The notes under the pieces are model-generated. The model was not told the origin of the DNA and made no database searches. It saw nothing but the letters and a program-made list of their open reading frames with translations. A stretch of DNA of 64,000 bases, from assembly GCF_027596085.1 (NCBI RefSeq), contig NC_072459.1, positions 21,760,055-21,824,054 of the forward strand, in the 5' to 3' direction. Both the position numbers and the translations under genes were made by a program. Positions 25,691-36,606 of this stretch are shown here, in pieces. Position 1 is the first letter of the stretch, and each line of letters opens with the position of its first letter. Origin of the DNA: Anoplopoma fimbria (lineage: Eukaryota > Chordata > Actinopteri > Perciformes > Anoplopomatidae).

Positions 25691-26989
25691 AGAGTGTAAT
25701 GGCCGATCCTTTCCTTCAGTTGCTTTTACAACGTGACAGCAGCATCTGGAGTGTAATTTATGACCTCCAAACCCCAAAACATCAGGTCAGGGCTTTTCTT
25801 TTCACGTTTTATCTCTAGAACCAGAGAAACCACACTCTGCCATTGTCCTCCACGACAATACATATTTCCTCATGACCCTTCTTCCTGCCTCTCAGATCAC
25901 TAAGACACATCTACCTTCCCTGTGCAGGGCCTCAACTGAACTTGTCTGAAGTTGAAAGTTGAAAAAGTTCAAATGTGTCATCATCTGTATAGCTGAATGC
26001 CTTCATGTGAGTGAAATGCACCTGATCTTTACATCAGTACCTTCTTTCCTGGGATTAGGCTGTCCTCTACCCTCTCATGTGATGTAAAAGACGCACTGAA
26101 TTGCACATTTTAACTGACGGGGATGGGATGGGCCGCCCCCCCCCTCGGGCCTGGGTGAAGAAACAGCGGTGTCTGCAGCGCTGATAGTGCTGGTAAAACG
26201 AAGAAAACATGTGGGTGCAGCAAGTAGATAAGAAACCGTTTAGGTCTGCATCTTAGATGTGTGAGTACTCTGCGGTTTCCGTTACTTGGGCACATGCAGG
26301 GATTCAGTTGGCCCGGTGCCTGAGCGCCCCCTCCTCACGTTGCACACTGGAAATGTTCAGCTTCAGCTCCTGGCTGTGAACTACAGTTCACCCACGAGAC
26401 AGCTTTTTAGACATATACCCATTTAAAAAATATGCAATGATTTATGTTTTACTTTTATCACTATTGTTATTATGGTTCTGCTTGGTCTTTAGGCGCAGGC
26501 TGAAAACTCACCTCTTCAAGAAGCACTACCCTGAGCCTTCCTCTGAGCACTTATTGTATTCATATTAGTTGTTGCACTCACTGTATTCGTATATGCACTT
26601 ATTGTTTACTGCACTTATCCTATTCGTAGTAGTTTGTAGCACTTATTATATTCGTATTAGTCTGTTGCAATTATTGTTTTCGTAGTAATTTGCCTCTGCA
26701 CTATACTTTTGCTCTGGTTTATGCTTTAAGATGCTTGTTTAAGAAAGGAGATGCACTTATGACTTCTGGTGACTAGTAGTTCTCTTGAATACCTATGTTG
26801 AATACACTTCCTGTAAGTCGCTTTGGATAAAAGCGTCTGCTAAATGACTGTAATGTAATGTAATGTGGTATTATTATGATTACTATAGCATTGTTATTAT
26901 TATTAGTATTACTATGTTATTATTATCATTCTATCCATCCATCCATCTATTGATCTATCTACCCATCTATTTATCTCTCTGTCGACGTT
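25691..26989. other. Intergenic, RAB3D to EPOR
   Basis: No gene seen. It contains the 3' end of an L2-type LINE and ATT/ATCC simple repeats (26880-26970). Confidence 0.5.
26491..26866 (+). mobile_element. L2-type LINE, truncated 3' end
   Basis: Begins with a short frame reading RRLKTHLFKKHYPE, characteristic of the end of L2/Maui-type reverse transcriptase proteins, and ends in the stem TAAGTCGCTTTGGATAAAAG and TGTAATG repeats. Severe 5' truncation is typical of LINE insertion. The tail matches the SINE at 12584-12878. Confidence 0.85.
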
Positions 26990-27363
26990 TGCGCGCTTTT
27001 ACGCACGTCCAAGGCTGACCTCCTATCTTTTCTCTCTCTCTCCACAGCAGCAAAACAACAAGTTGTAAACATCAATGAGCGCGTGATACCCCCCCCCCCC
27101 AAACGGTAGTAAAACGTTTTGTAAGAGTGCACATGCCCCTCCCTTCCTTCACCGACTTTTTGGAGAAAGTAAACAGCTCGGCTCTGCACGCACCTTATCT
27201 CTCACACGCAGGCTGTGGACGCTATCCATGGTATCTAAACCAAAAACACAAGCCTCCCCCTGTCAGAGCTGTGACAGGCCCCGTTAGTGGCAGCTTGTTT
27301 TCTAGTTATGCCGTCAGGCGACAGAAAGTCAAAGTCTTTCTGTTCCCAGAAGCGAAAAAAAGG
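26990..27363 (+). promoter_or_regulatory. epor: EPOR promoter and 5' UTR, with GATA site
   Basis: A perfect inverted GATA site, CCTTATCT (AGATAAGG on the minus strand), is at 27193-27200, about 165 bp before the chosen ATG, next to C-rich Sp1/KLF-like tracts (CCCCTCCCTTCC near 27135). Mammalian EPOR is driven by GATA1 and Sp1 from a TATA-less promoter, so this layout is expected. The transcription start is not determined. Confidence 0.5.
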
Positions 27364-30300
27364 ATGATATGCCATCACCTGAGCCGATTGTTGGCGCTTT
27401 GTGTGATGTTATGCGCCATGTGGGAAGCTGCCATCGTCCAGGGTGCACGAGATTTCGAAGAAAAGGGTAAGAGGACATTTTTTAAAATGATTTTTACCTG
27501 TCGAACATCAAAAGAGATACTTTAAAAGTAAAATAAGTAGAAATATTGGGTAGATTTAAAAACTCGTTGGCTACACTTAATTCTTTCTTTCTAAGTTGGT
27601 GATTGGATTTCAGTTCTACAATAACAATAACAAGTTGCCCCCCCCTGACTTCACCTCCTCAGTGTCTATGCTGCTGAAAGAGGAGCCAAAAAACCCCAAG
27701 TGCTTTGTGGAAGGCAGGAATGACTTCACATGCTTCTGGGAGGAAGATGAGGAGAGGGCCGGCTCTGTGGATCAGTACTCTTTCACATACACCTACCAGT
27801 AAGTCACATTAAGTAGTGTATAACAACCATCCATGTGGTGTCCAGTATGGTCATGAAATAATTGTAGTTCAAAGCTGGTGTTCTCCTACGTTCTATATAA
27901 TATATACTGTTTTTCTATTGAAACTCACAGGTTATAAATTAAACTATATTCTGGTTAGTAAACCAGGGTGATGAATAATACATTTAAGGATTAAAAACGT
28001 TATTTACTGGCTCTTTTAGGGGCCTGCTAATTAATAAAAATCAGATACTTATAACAATAGCAACATTCAGCATAATTCTATGTCAGAGAAAAGAAATTCT
28101 CTGAACCCTGAGTCCTTACTGTCTTCCTCTGTCCCGAGCAGGAAGGAAAACAGCAGCAGGTGCCCACTGAGGGCCCTCCCAGCAGCGGGCAGTAAGAGGC
28201 TGTTCGTCTGCCACTTGAACCGAACCCAGATGTTTGTCCAAATGGACATAAGAGTTCATCGAGAGGGAGAGCTGATCCACAATCGCAGCCTTCTCATCGA
28301 GCTTGTCAGTAAGTTCTTTTTCTGTAAACTGTGCCACTGCCTTCGCTAAACATCACAGTCAGAGCGGTGCATTTGAAAGGTTTGTGTGAGAACGATGGAT
28401 TACACTAATTTTCATTCACCCTAAAAATCCCAATACTTTCAGTTTTTTTATACAGCTGCTATAAGTAATATTTCCGTATCAAAAATTAGCTTATCACATG
28501 ACTACTTGTATGTGAAAGCGGTCACGTTTAGAAACAAACTAACAAATTATCACCCAAATCTGCAGGTCCCCTCAGCTCTACAGAGTGTTTTAATGTCTTT
28601 CAGTTTACTGTTTTGGTGTTACAGCCTGTGACTTTAGTTTTTTGGTTCAGTATCACAGCTCTCATCAATGTTGTGTTTGGCTGCAACTATTCTAGAGAAA
28701 TGGCTTCATAAAACCCAACATACACTACCTGCCCAGCACCCTAACGGTAGACACATAGCGTTAGCGGCTAGCTTGTTTAACGTAGTGGAGCATTTAGCAG
28801 ATAAAGAGCCACAATTTAGACTCAGAAGTTGGTGGAGACCCAAAACAGAGCTAAAAGGAGAGTGAATGTTGGACGTACATTCATCAGGTGGACATAAATG
28901 CGACTCCAAATAAATGCCAATGGTTCTGCGTATCTGCTTGAAGTCTAAATAGGCAACAATTTGCTAACAAGTTCAAGAAACAATTAAGTTAATGACAAGT
29001 TCATCATATCAACCTAAAAGGTGATATGGCAGTGTTGTGTTTATAGCCTCTGCATCTACATGGCCAAACAATAGAGCAGTGTTTCAGGGTGTGACAGACT
29101 TTTGGGGAGGAATGATCTATCCTCCGACTTTCTTCAAAATCCTCCCTAACAAGCCACCTCTTGTCTATCTGCTTGGCAGTTCTCCTGGACCCTCCAGCTA
29201 AAGTGATGGTGAGCGGCACGGGTCAGCAAGGCCAGCTGAATGTCAGCTGGGTGCCTCCTCTTCTCAAGTACATGGATGACAGCATGATGTACGAGGTCAG
29301 CTACACTGCGGCGGACAGCCACACTGGTCAGGTATGACGGTTACTTTAATGCCCTGCATGACCTCACTGGAAAGTTAGAGGGTGAATGAAGGGAATGGAC
29401 CTGTATTGATAAGTTGAGGACTGTTTTGCAGGTAGAGGTGGTACCAGCCAGCTCAGAGTTGATCCTGAGGGGCCTCCAGCCAGGCAGGAAGTACAAGGTG
29501 CAAGTCCGTGTAAAGATGGACGGGATGAGCTACAACGGCTACTGGAGTCTCTGGAGTGACCCGGTGTTCATGGAAACACTGCCTGCAGGTGAGTACTCGT
29601 TCATATATTCAGAACAAACAATATTTCCCATATTCCCAGCAGGATAGGCATCACTTGAAAGCCTCTTGAAATATGGAGCCCCAAAAATATTTACTGAACA
29701 TGGACAGATCCAATCCAATTCAAGTTTGTTCCCAATGCAATGACTGTTTTTGATCATTCTGTGCCTCCTCCAGAACTCGACCTACTCATCATGTCCCTGA
29801 CTCTCATCATCTCTTTCATCCTCATTGTGCTGTCTCTCACCATGCTCCTGTCCCAACGGAGGTAAGATAACCAACAACTCATAGCTAACTGAGTTACCAC
29901 AAAAAAATGGTTGCCTCTCTCAGAATCTTACATTTACTGATGAATGGAAAAAGCCAAATGTAGAATTCAATTTTCCGCATCTGTGCTCTTTGCAGGTTTG
30001 TCATAAAGAAGATTTGGCCGACTATTCCAACTCCTGACAGCAAGTTCAAAGGCCTTTTCACTGTTTATGGTGGGGACTTTAAGGTAAGAACGAGGCCCTT
30101 TGAGGCTGTACTAAGGTGCAAGGCTACTTTGTGCTAAATGATAACACCAGCATGCTGCATGTTCTAAGAGACAATGCTGGTATGTTTACCATGTTGTTCG
30201 TTGTCTTCGTTTAGTGTGTTAGAAAGCAAAAATTTGCTTCAACGTTAAACTGATAAACCAATATTGCAATAGTGGTGATAAGGAAAATTCAGAGGAGTAA

Positions 30301-31114
30301 CATCTTCATCTCAGAATATCCAAGACTTCAAGAAGTTTTCAATATCCTTTGTTGTGTTTTTGTACAGGAGTGGTTGGGTCATACCAACGGAGGCATATGG
30401 TTGACTCCAGAGTACTTCTACCCAGAAGAATGTCCTACTCCTCTGGAGGTCCTGTCAGAGCTCAGCCCTTGCCCCTCCCTACCTTTCCCACCTCTGCCAC
30501 CCAAGGCCTTCAGAGCTTTGACCACAGGCAGAAAGGAGGACAAGGATGTAATGAAAGGGGTGGACGAGAGAGAGCCGTTGGAAAGGGGCGATTCAGCCAT
30601 GACAGAGCGATGGAGAGCCACACCGCAAGACCACTGGCTGATGGACCGCTTAAGGGCGCTCCACCAGAACCCAATGCCCTGCTCCAAGTCCTCTCTGCTG
30701 GAGTCCCAAGACGCCTACGTCACCCTCAGTGGCAACAACCACGGAGAAGATGGTCACCTGGACGACGCTCTCGAGGAGGCCTTACCGCTTGAGGTGCTTT
30801 TCGCATCGAGAAAGACGGTGTCATGTGAATCTCACTCCGACCTGGGATCCGTGCCGCAGAGCTCCGGGTCGGGTGGCCTTTCGACACAGTCCAGCTTTGA
30901 GTACCCAAACCACGCCTGGATATCCAAAGGCCCTGGGTACACCTACACGGCAGTGGCAGACTCTGGGGTCTCTATGGATTACAGCCCCATGAGCCGCGTA
31001 GACGACATTGGAAAGGAGGTCATCTACGCCAATGATTACAAGAACGAGATCCCTGCTCATAGAAAACCCTTCCTGCCGAGGCAGCACCCCTTCCATGACG
31101 ACGGCTGCACATAG
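27364..31114 (+). CDS. epor: Erythropoietin receptor (EPOR), complete
   Basis: Eight exons: 27364-27466, 27663-27798, 28142-28308, 29180-29331, 29432-29588, 29774-29861, 29996-30083 and 30368-31114; all GT-AG with matching phases; 545 residues. Order of parts: signal peptide (about 1-27), cytokine-receptor domain with cysteine pairs (PKCF...FTCFW, SRCPL...FVCHL), fibronectin domain ending in the WSxWS box WSLWS, one membrane helix (SLTLIISFILIVLSLTML), Box 1 (IWPTIPTPDSKF), Box 2 (LEVLSELSP), and a long tail with tyrosines in DAYVTL, YTYTAVADSG, MDYSPM and VIYANDY. Box 1 and 2 bind JAK2; the tail tyrosines recruit STAT5. The eight-exon plan equals mammalian EPOR. The start was chosen for its signal peptide; an in-frame ATG at 27127 has no stop between it and 27364, but the added residues do not look like a leader. 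The 3' UTR carries a SINE. Confidence 0.95.
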
Positions 31115-31154
31115 ACTTAGCCTTGAGGCAGGCTCAGTGAAGGGTTTTTGGATA

Positions 31155-31388
31155 TAATAATTATAATAATAATAATGAAGCCTTTATTAGTCCCACAATG
31201 GGGAAATTATTTCTCTGCATTTAACCCATCCCGGAGGAGCAGTGGGCTGCAATGAAGCGCCCGGGGAGCAACTTGGGGTTAGGTGTCTTGCTCAAGGACA
31301 CCTCGGCATGTTGCCGGTAGAGGGGTTTGAACCACCAACCTTGTGGTTACGGGACAAGCGCTCTACCTCATGTGCCACAGCCGCCCCA
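31155..31388 (-). mobile_element. tRNA-derived SINE in the EPOR 3' UTR
   Basis: Read on the minus strand, the head GGCGGCTGTGGCACATGAGG and B box GGTTCAAACCC (plus 31323-31333) are tRNA-like. The body includes the conserved TGTCCTTGAGCAAGACACCT phrase, and the 3' end GGGACTAATAAAGGC leads into ATT repeats. It is a different SINE subfamily from that at 12584 but shares the AAGACAC-T-AACCCCAAGTTGCTC core. It begins about 40 bp after the EPOR stop. Confidence 0.85.
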
Positions 31389-32871
31389 TATCCACCCAAT
31401 GTTACATAGCCTCTTCAACAACTGTCAAGCAGGTGGACCAAGGATTTGGGAGCAGACTGACACCGAAGTGTAAGCTTAAACGAGTCCGCTAGATGTACAT
31501 ACTGTACATTGTTTCTACTTTATCCAAACCACAGCTGTGGTTTACAGCAAATACTGATATTCAGTGAAAAGGTCTGCATGCTGATCTGTAAGTATCCTAT
31601 CCTGTAGATCAGAGCTGATTTTTTTAGATATAATTCACGAAAATTCAAGTTGAGGGAATGTTTTCATTGTGATTTATTCAAATTTGAGCTTATTGTACTT
31701 TTAAGGCCTAAATGACAGAATGGCTGTTGTGTTTGAATACAGAACCGACAGCCTGAAATGGAAGACTTTTCTTAAAGGATAGGGCTGGTGATATTACAAA
31801 TTCATGCCTATAAGTGTTGTGTGTAACCGAGGCCTGACTTACCTTACTCTCTCTTTGATCATTCAAACGTTTTTATATCGAGAATGTTCGCAAGTCATTA
31901 CCATCAGAATCTTTCCCATTTCTACCAAATGCTAATGAGAGCTTTCTGACATGCTCACAGTGGAAATGTTAACATGCTGATGTTTAGAAGCTATAATGTT
32001 TACTATGTACATCTTCTAAGTTTTTACCATCATAATTTACAGAGTTAGCATGCTAACAATGGCTAATTAGCACTAAATGCAAAGGACAGCTGAGGCTAAT
32101 GGGTATGTCATGAATGCAGGTATTAGGTAATAAACCACAGTATTGGACATAATTAAATTTGACCTGATGATAGAACAATCAACTCTTCATCCTCTGGGGA
32201 CCCTGATTGTTTCCACACATTTCATGGCAAACATTTAAATAATTGTTAAGGTATTTCCGGCTGGACCAAAGTGATAAGATAAACAAAGTCACAAAACCCT
32301 TAGAAAAACGCAACCAGCTTGGTTAAAAAACTATATTAAAAAATCCTTTACTCAACCACTGTGTGATGTTTTCCTTCATTACCACACGCATGGGTACTGT
32401 GTTTGATTTTGAGTCAAACACGAACACATGTGTTTAAATCCACTGTTGAAAATAGTCCCCAACAAATGTACCATTTACTCCTGTTTGACTAACATTCACT
32501 AAAAACTACAATGCCCAGCTGTTTTAAGGAATTAGAGAGTATTATTTTAAAACATGAAATTATATATTCGTGACCCGTCTTTAAAAATGTATGTCTTCAT
32601 TAAGGATGAAATTGTGGCTGAGTGCAACAGACAGGGTAGGAAAAGTCAGAAGGTATTAAGAAAAAAATAACTGTTGGTTTCAGGATTCGTTGACAATAAC
32701 AGAAATATAGAATATTGCCAGCCATATACTTTAAAATACCTATCAATTTAAATCAAACACGCTGAATTTGAACCCTGCAGTCATAATGTCAATGTAATTT
32801 CCAAATGGGAAGAAACTCACTGTATTTGTAAATAGTATTATGGTGATTTTTGTGTTTTCTCACAAACGCAG

Positions 32872-32877
32872 AATAAA
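32872..32877 (+). terminator. epor: Candidate EPOR poly(A) signal
   Basis: AATAAA 1.76 kb after the EPOR stop codon, the best signal before the MITE at 33192. Confidence 0.4.
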
Positions 32878-33191
32878 GTATAATACGTACTACTGTAGGC
32901 AATATTCATTCCTATATAACTGTAGTTGTTAGTATGTTTCTTTCTTGTCATGTTTAAGTTGTGTTTTTAGTCACTGCTGCCATCTAAAGGGCGGAGCTTG
33001 TACAGTATGTCTTAACATTGACGTTTCTATGCAGTTGCAGTTTTTAAATCAAACTGAATCATTTCCATATTTTTTTAAAGCTTGTTTGCTTTTGTGGCTT
33101 CGGAAAAATATTTTGCATCTGAAATTGTAGCAACTCTAAAGTATATATAAACATATCTGTATGTTGTTAACTTCTACTTTGACAGAAGTTA

Positions 33192-33403
33192 CAGTACTAG
33201 TCAAAAGTTTGGACACACCTTCTCATTCAATGGTTTTTTTTCTGCATTGTAGATTAATATTGAAGACATCCAAACTATGAAGGAACACATATGGAATTAT
33301 GTGGTAAACAAACAAATGCTCAACAAACCAGAATATGTTTTATATTTTAGATTCTTCAAAGTAGTTGAATGAGAAGGCGTGTCCAAACTTTTCACTGGTA
33401 CTG
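33192..33403. mobile_element. Tc1/mariner-type MITE, copy 2
   Basis: 212 bp between TA dinucleotides, with terminal repeats starting CAGTACTAGTCAAAAGTTTG. The interior is the reverse complement of copy 1 at 22750-22970, so the two insertions are in opposite orientation 10 kb apart and nearly identical. Confidence 0.9.
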
Positions 33404-33405
33404 TA

Positions 33406-34486
33406 TAGGGTACAAAACCAACAACCAACTGTCTCTCACAACGTGTGTGGCATGTTTTCCTACAACAGCAATTCATGATTTATCAAAGTTGATAAAAACT
33501 AAATTACATTTTTTAATACCCATTCATTAATCACATATTACTCAGGCTTTTTTCCAGATCTGCAACATATATTTTAAGAGAAAGTTACTCTATTAGTAGT
33601 TTACTTAGAAGTAGGTTAATGTTTTGTTCCATTCAGAAATATTCTATGTAATATTCTGTACTAAACATGTTTTTTCTTTTTTTTTTTTATAATTATTTTC
33701 TATATTTCTTCTGATTTGTAAAATAATTTAACTGTTATATCAGACACTTCGGTCCAATGTTTCACACATGCAAATCGCTCCGATGTTGTAATCAGTGGTT
33801 CTCAACCTGAGGGATGGAACCCTGCTGAGGGTGACAAGATGATTACGGGGAAAAGAAAAAAACACAAAATGCTTTTCAAAATATAGTTTTATTTGTATAT
33901 ATACAGTGAATATTCTATATCCTTTGACACATGTGGACTTTGTTTAGTTGATAAGGATCCTGAGCCAAAAACTGTTGGTAAACACTATTCAATTTGAAAC
34001 AGAAAATACCTTAATGTCTTTGTAAATGTTTTAATTGTGTAAGACTTTCTTCATGTGTTTGACAAAAGCTTTGTGGCATTAAAAAAATTCAAAATCTACA
34101 AGCACTGTGGTCCTGTTAGCTTATATCTGAGAGGGTGAGCAGCAGATTACATCACGCTGTGTCAGCAATAATGCAACAAGGTGGTGAAAGGTACCAGAGG
34201 AGTCATGACGGTCAAAGTAGAGGCAATAACTACTCTGATAAACAAATGAAAGGCATGGCTGGAGACATCCATCTGCTCATGAAAGAATGAACTGCTCAAC
34301 ATAGAAGATGAAGTGTAATAGTGACTTTTGCATATTATACTGCAGTACATCTCATCATCACTGCAAATATCTCATTTTAAAGCCAGAAGTGCTTCAGTCA
34401 GTAATTTTTCTCTGAACAAAACTCCCTAAGTGAACAAATTGACCTTCAGTTTCTCTCCCCCGCTACAATCTTTGATGCAAACATTT
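33406..34486. other. SWSAP1 3' side, no gene seen
   Basis: Probably the SWSAP1 3' UTR plus intergenic DNA. A minus-strand AATAAA (plus TTTATT at 33888-33893) could end SWSAP1. Confidence 0.4.
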
Positions 34487-36240
34487 TCAAACCAACTTAA
34501 ACTCCATTAAACCATCTTGGGAAATGAACAGCTTCCACTCAGACGCTGGCCTGTCCTCACAGTCTTTAGTAGAAGAGGCCTCTGTGATGCCTTTCCCAGA
34601 GAGGTAAATGTGCCACACCTCCTGCAGTCCGGCTGCTGCAGCTTCGTAGCTTCCGTCTCTGTCCAGAGTACAGCGCACCTGGAAATAACGATCTAGAACA
34701 TCAAGGGTGGGATCCGTGGCAGAGGCCTCCCCACCGGCTCGCCCAGTGTCCACTGCAGACTGGAAAGAGGCGATGACGCGGCAGGGGGCCGAGCTCGGGG
34801 AATGTTGCCTCAGGAGTTGTGTGAGGAAGGCAGCGCTGTCGCACAGCAGCGCAGACAGATGTGCAGCGCAGGACTCCTCCCCCGGATGAAATCCACTGAG
34901 GCTGCCGGCCCCGGGACCACACAGGTAGCCCTCCAGCCTGTCGACTATGATGAGTGATGGAGGTGTGGGAGACGTGTTGGTGGACTCGTGAAGGCTGGCC
35001 ACCTGCTGCAGCAGCTCCTCCACTGTCCTCGGATAGGAAAACTTGATTTTCTTTAAAAAAATAAAAGAACATGAAGAAACTACATTGACAAGCGGAATCT
35101 GGATGATTCCGGGTAGATTGATGAGTCAAAGAAATTACCCATCACAATATGTCAGAGCCCAATGTGATGTCTTAAAATCCTGTTGCGTCCGACTATCATT
35201 CCAAAACCCAAACACATTCAGTTTACATTAAGATTAAGCACCAAACAGAGAAGATTTAACATTTTCGCTTGAAAAAACACAATTAACACAAATAATAGCT
35301 TATCAAAAAGTTGCTAATTAATTTTCTATCTATAAACTAATTAATCAAAAGTTTTTTGCCTCTAAAGAACTATTCAAACACCACTGTTACCTTACTAATT
35401 TCTGTTTGATGTGTACAGCCCAGACGTTTTTTTTTAATTAATCAACCATTTGACTGCACTTTTATCAACAGATTAATATCCAAATATTTATCAAGCAAAA
35501 ACCCCAAAATAAAAAAAACTGTTTCTTAATAAAACACAAAAAATAGTTAGTGACAAGTATTTAATGAAAGATATACGGAACAACATTCTAATAGATTTAA
35601 AATGTAACTAATGGCTTATTATTATTGATTAATAAATGATTTACCGACTATAACTTTTGGTTAGCCAGGTTGTGAGTCATTAAAATACAAGTAAATAATT
35701 AATGTTCATGAGTTATCACTTTCTAATAAGCCTTCAAGTCTACAGTAACACCTGTTATTTAATGGAAGTTTTATAATGTTTTGTTTACAAGAATCCGTGA
35801 AGTGTTAATACATAAATATATTGTCCTGAGAGACATTGTTGACAACCTGGGAAACCAGACGTTGGTCTCGCAATTTATAAAGCATTAGTAAACGATTAAT
35901 TAACAATAAATACATGCATTGGTTAGGCTACAACTTTCCAATGGGAGTTTGAGAGGAAAGTGATTTGTACCTTTAGACTCTCTGGGCTCAGGCTGGGAAC
36001 ACGTTTCTGCAGACAGAGTGGGAGGCTCTGAATCTGTGTCTGGGTGAAGAACATCACTCTCACCCCCGTCTCTGATGCCGCTGTCACCGCCGCCAGCAGC
36101 AGCACAGAGCGGCTGATGCCTCCATCACCGACCACCAGCGTGCTGCAGGTCGTCGGTGATGGAGGGGTAAATGTGAGCTCCTTCCTTCCTTCCGTTTGTG
36201 ACATAAAAGTCCTAAACACGAGCTTTAAGATGTCTGTCAT
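34487..36240 (-). CDS. swsap1: ATPase SWSAP1 (SWIM domain-associated protein 1)
   Basis: Two minus-strand exons, 35971-36240 and 34487-35050, joined in phase 0, give 277 residues (human 229). After the splice, KIKFSYPRTVEELLQQ aligns with human KIRFQYPPSTRELFRL, and the Walker B strand SLIIVDRLEGYL is followed by DRYF, matching human LQRYF, and a C-terminal WKLFISQDG. SWSAP1 pairs with SWS1 (ZSWIM7), a RAD51-paralogue-like complex that stabilises RAD51 filaments in homologous recombination. Unusual: the Walker A region reads GDGGISRS where human has GTPGSGKT, so the invariant lysine is arginine and the next residue serine. The 920-bp intron is AT-rich and empty. The start ATG faces the ZNF653 ATG across 366 bp. 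Confidence 0.9.
35051..35970 (-). other. swsap1: SWSAP1 intron
   Basis: AT-rich, no exon-like sequence on either strand. Confidence 0.7.
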
Positions 36241-36606
36241 GACCGACCCTGTCCCTGTAGTTACGTCGTCTAATAACGATGTTCATCCCATAACCTGTGG
36301 GTTCACGCTGTAGCTTCCCGCGTTTGTTTACATTTTTCACACTGGTGTTCGTGCTAATGCGGTCCGGGTGGAAACCGCGTTGTTTGCTGTAGCGTTCCGC
36401 TGCGATTTTCGGCGAACACAGAGGTAATATATTTTAGTATTTTTGCACATGTACCCATGTGGTGGACGACTGTGTTCTTCACTGGTACTACAGCATTTAG
36501 AAGCCCGCGTTTTGGGAAGACAACCAGAAAATCCGTCTTTATCAGTGCTTCCTGTCGAGTCGTACCAACTTCCGGGATGCCGGCAATCACAACATCAGCT
36601 GTCAAG
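36241..36606. promoter_or_regulatory. Bidirectional promoter, SWSAP1 / ZNF653
   Basis: Only 366 bp separate the divergent start codons. The interval has scattered CpGs, including GCGGTCCGGGTGG and AACCGCGTTG near 36358-36380, and no TATA box, typical of shared housekeeping promoters. The long open frames that overlap this interval on both strands are by-products of this composition. Confidence 0.65.

Larger units (their letters stand above)
31115..32877 (+). other. epor: EPOR 3' untranslated region (inferred)
   Basis: Runs from the stop codon to AATAAA at 32872-32877. Besides the SINE at 31155-31388 it is AT-rich unique DNA. Confidence 0.45.

Noticed and set aside
30349..30792. 147-codon frame in another phase of EPOR exon 8
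   Set aside because: Overlaps the cytoplasmic tail, which is clearly the coding frame by Box 2 and tyrosine motifs.
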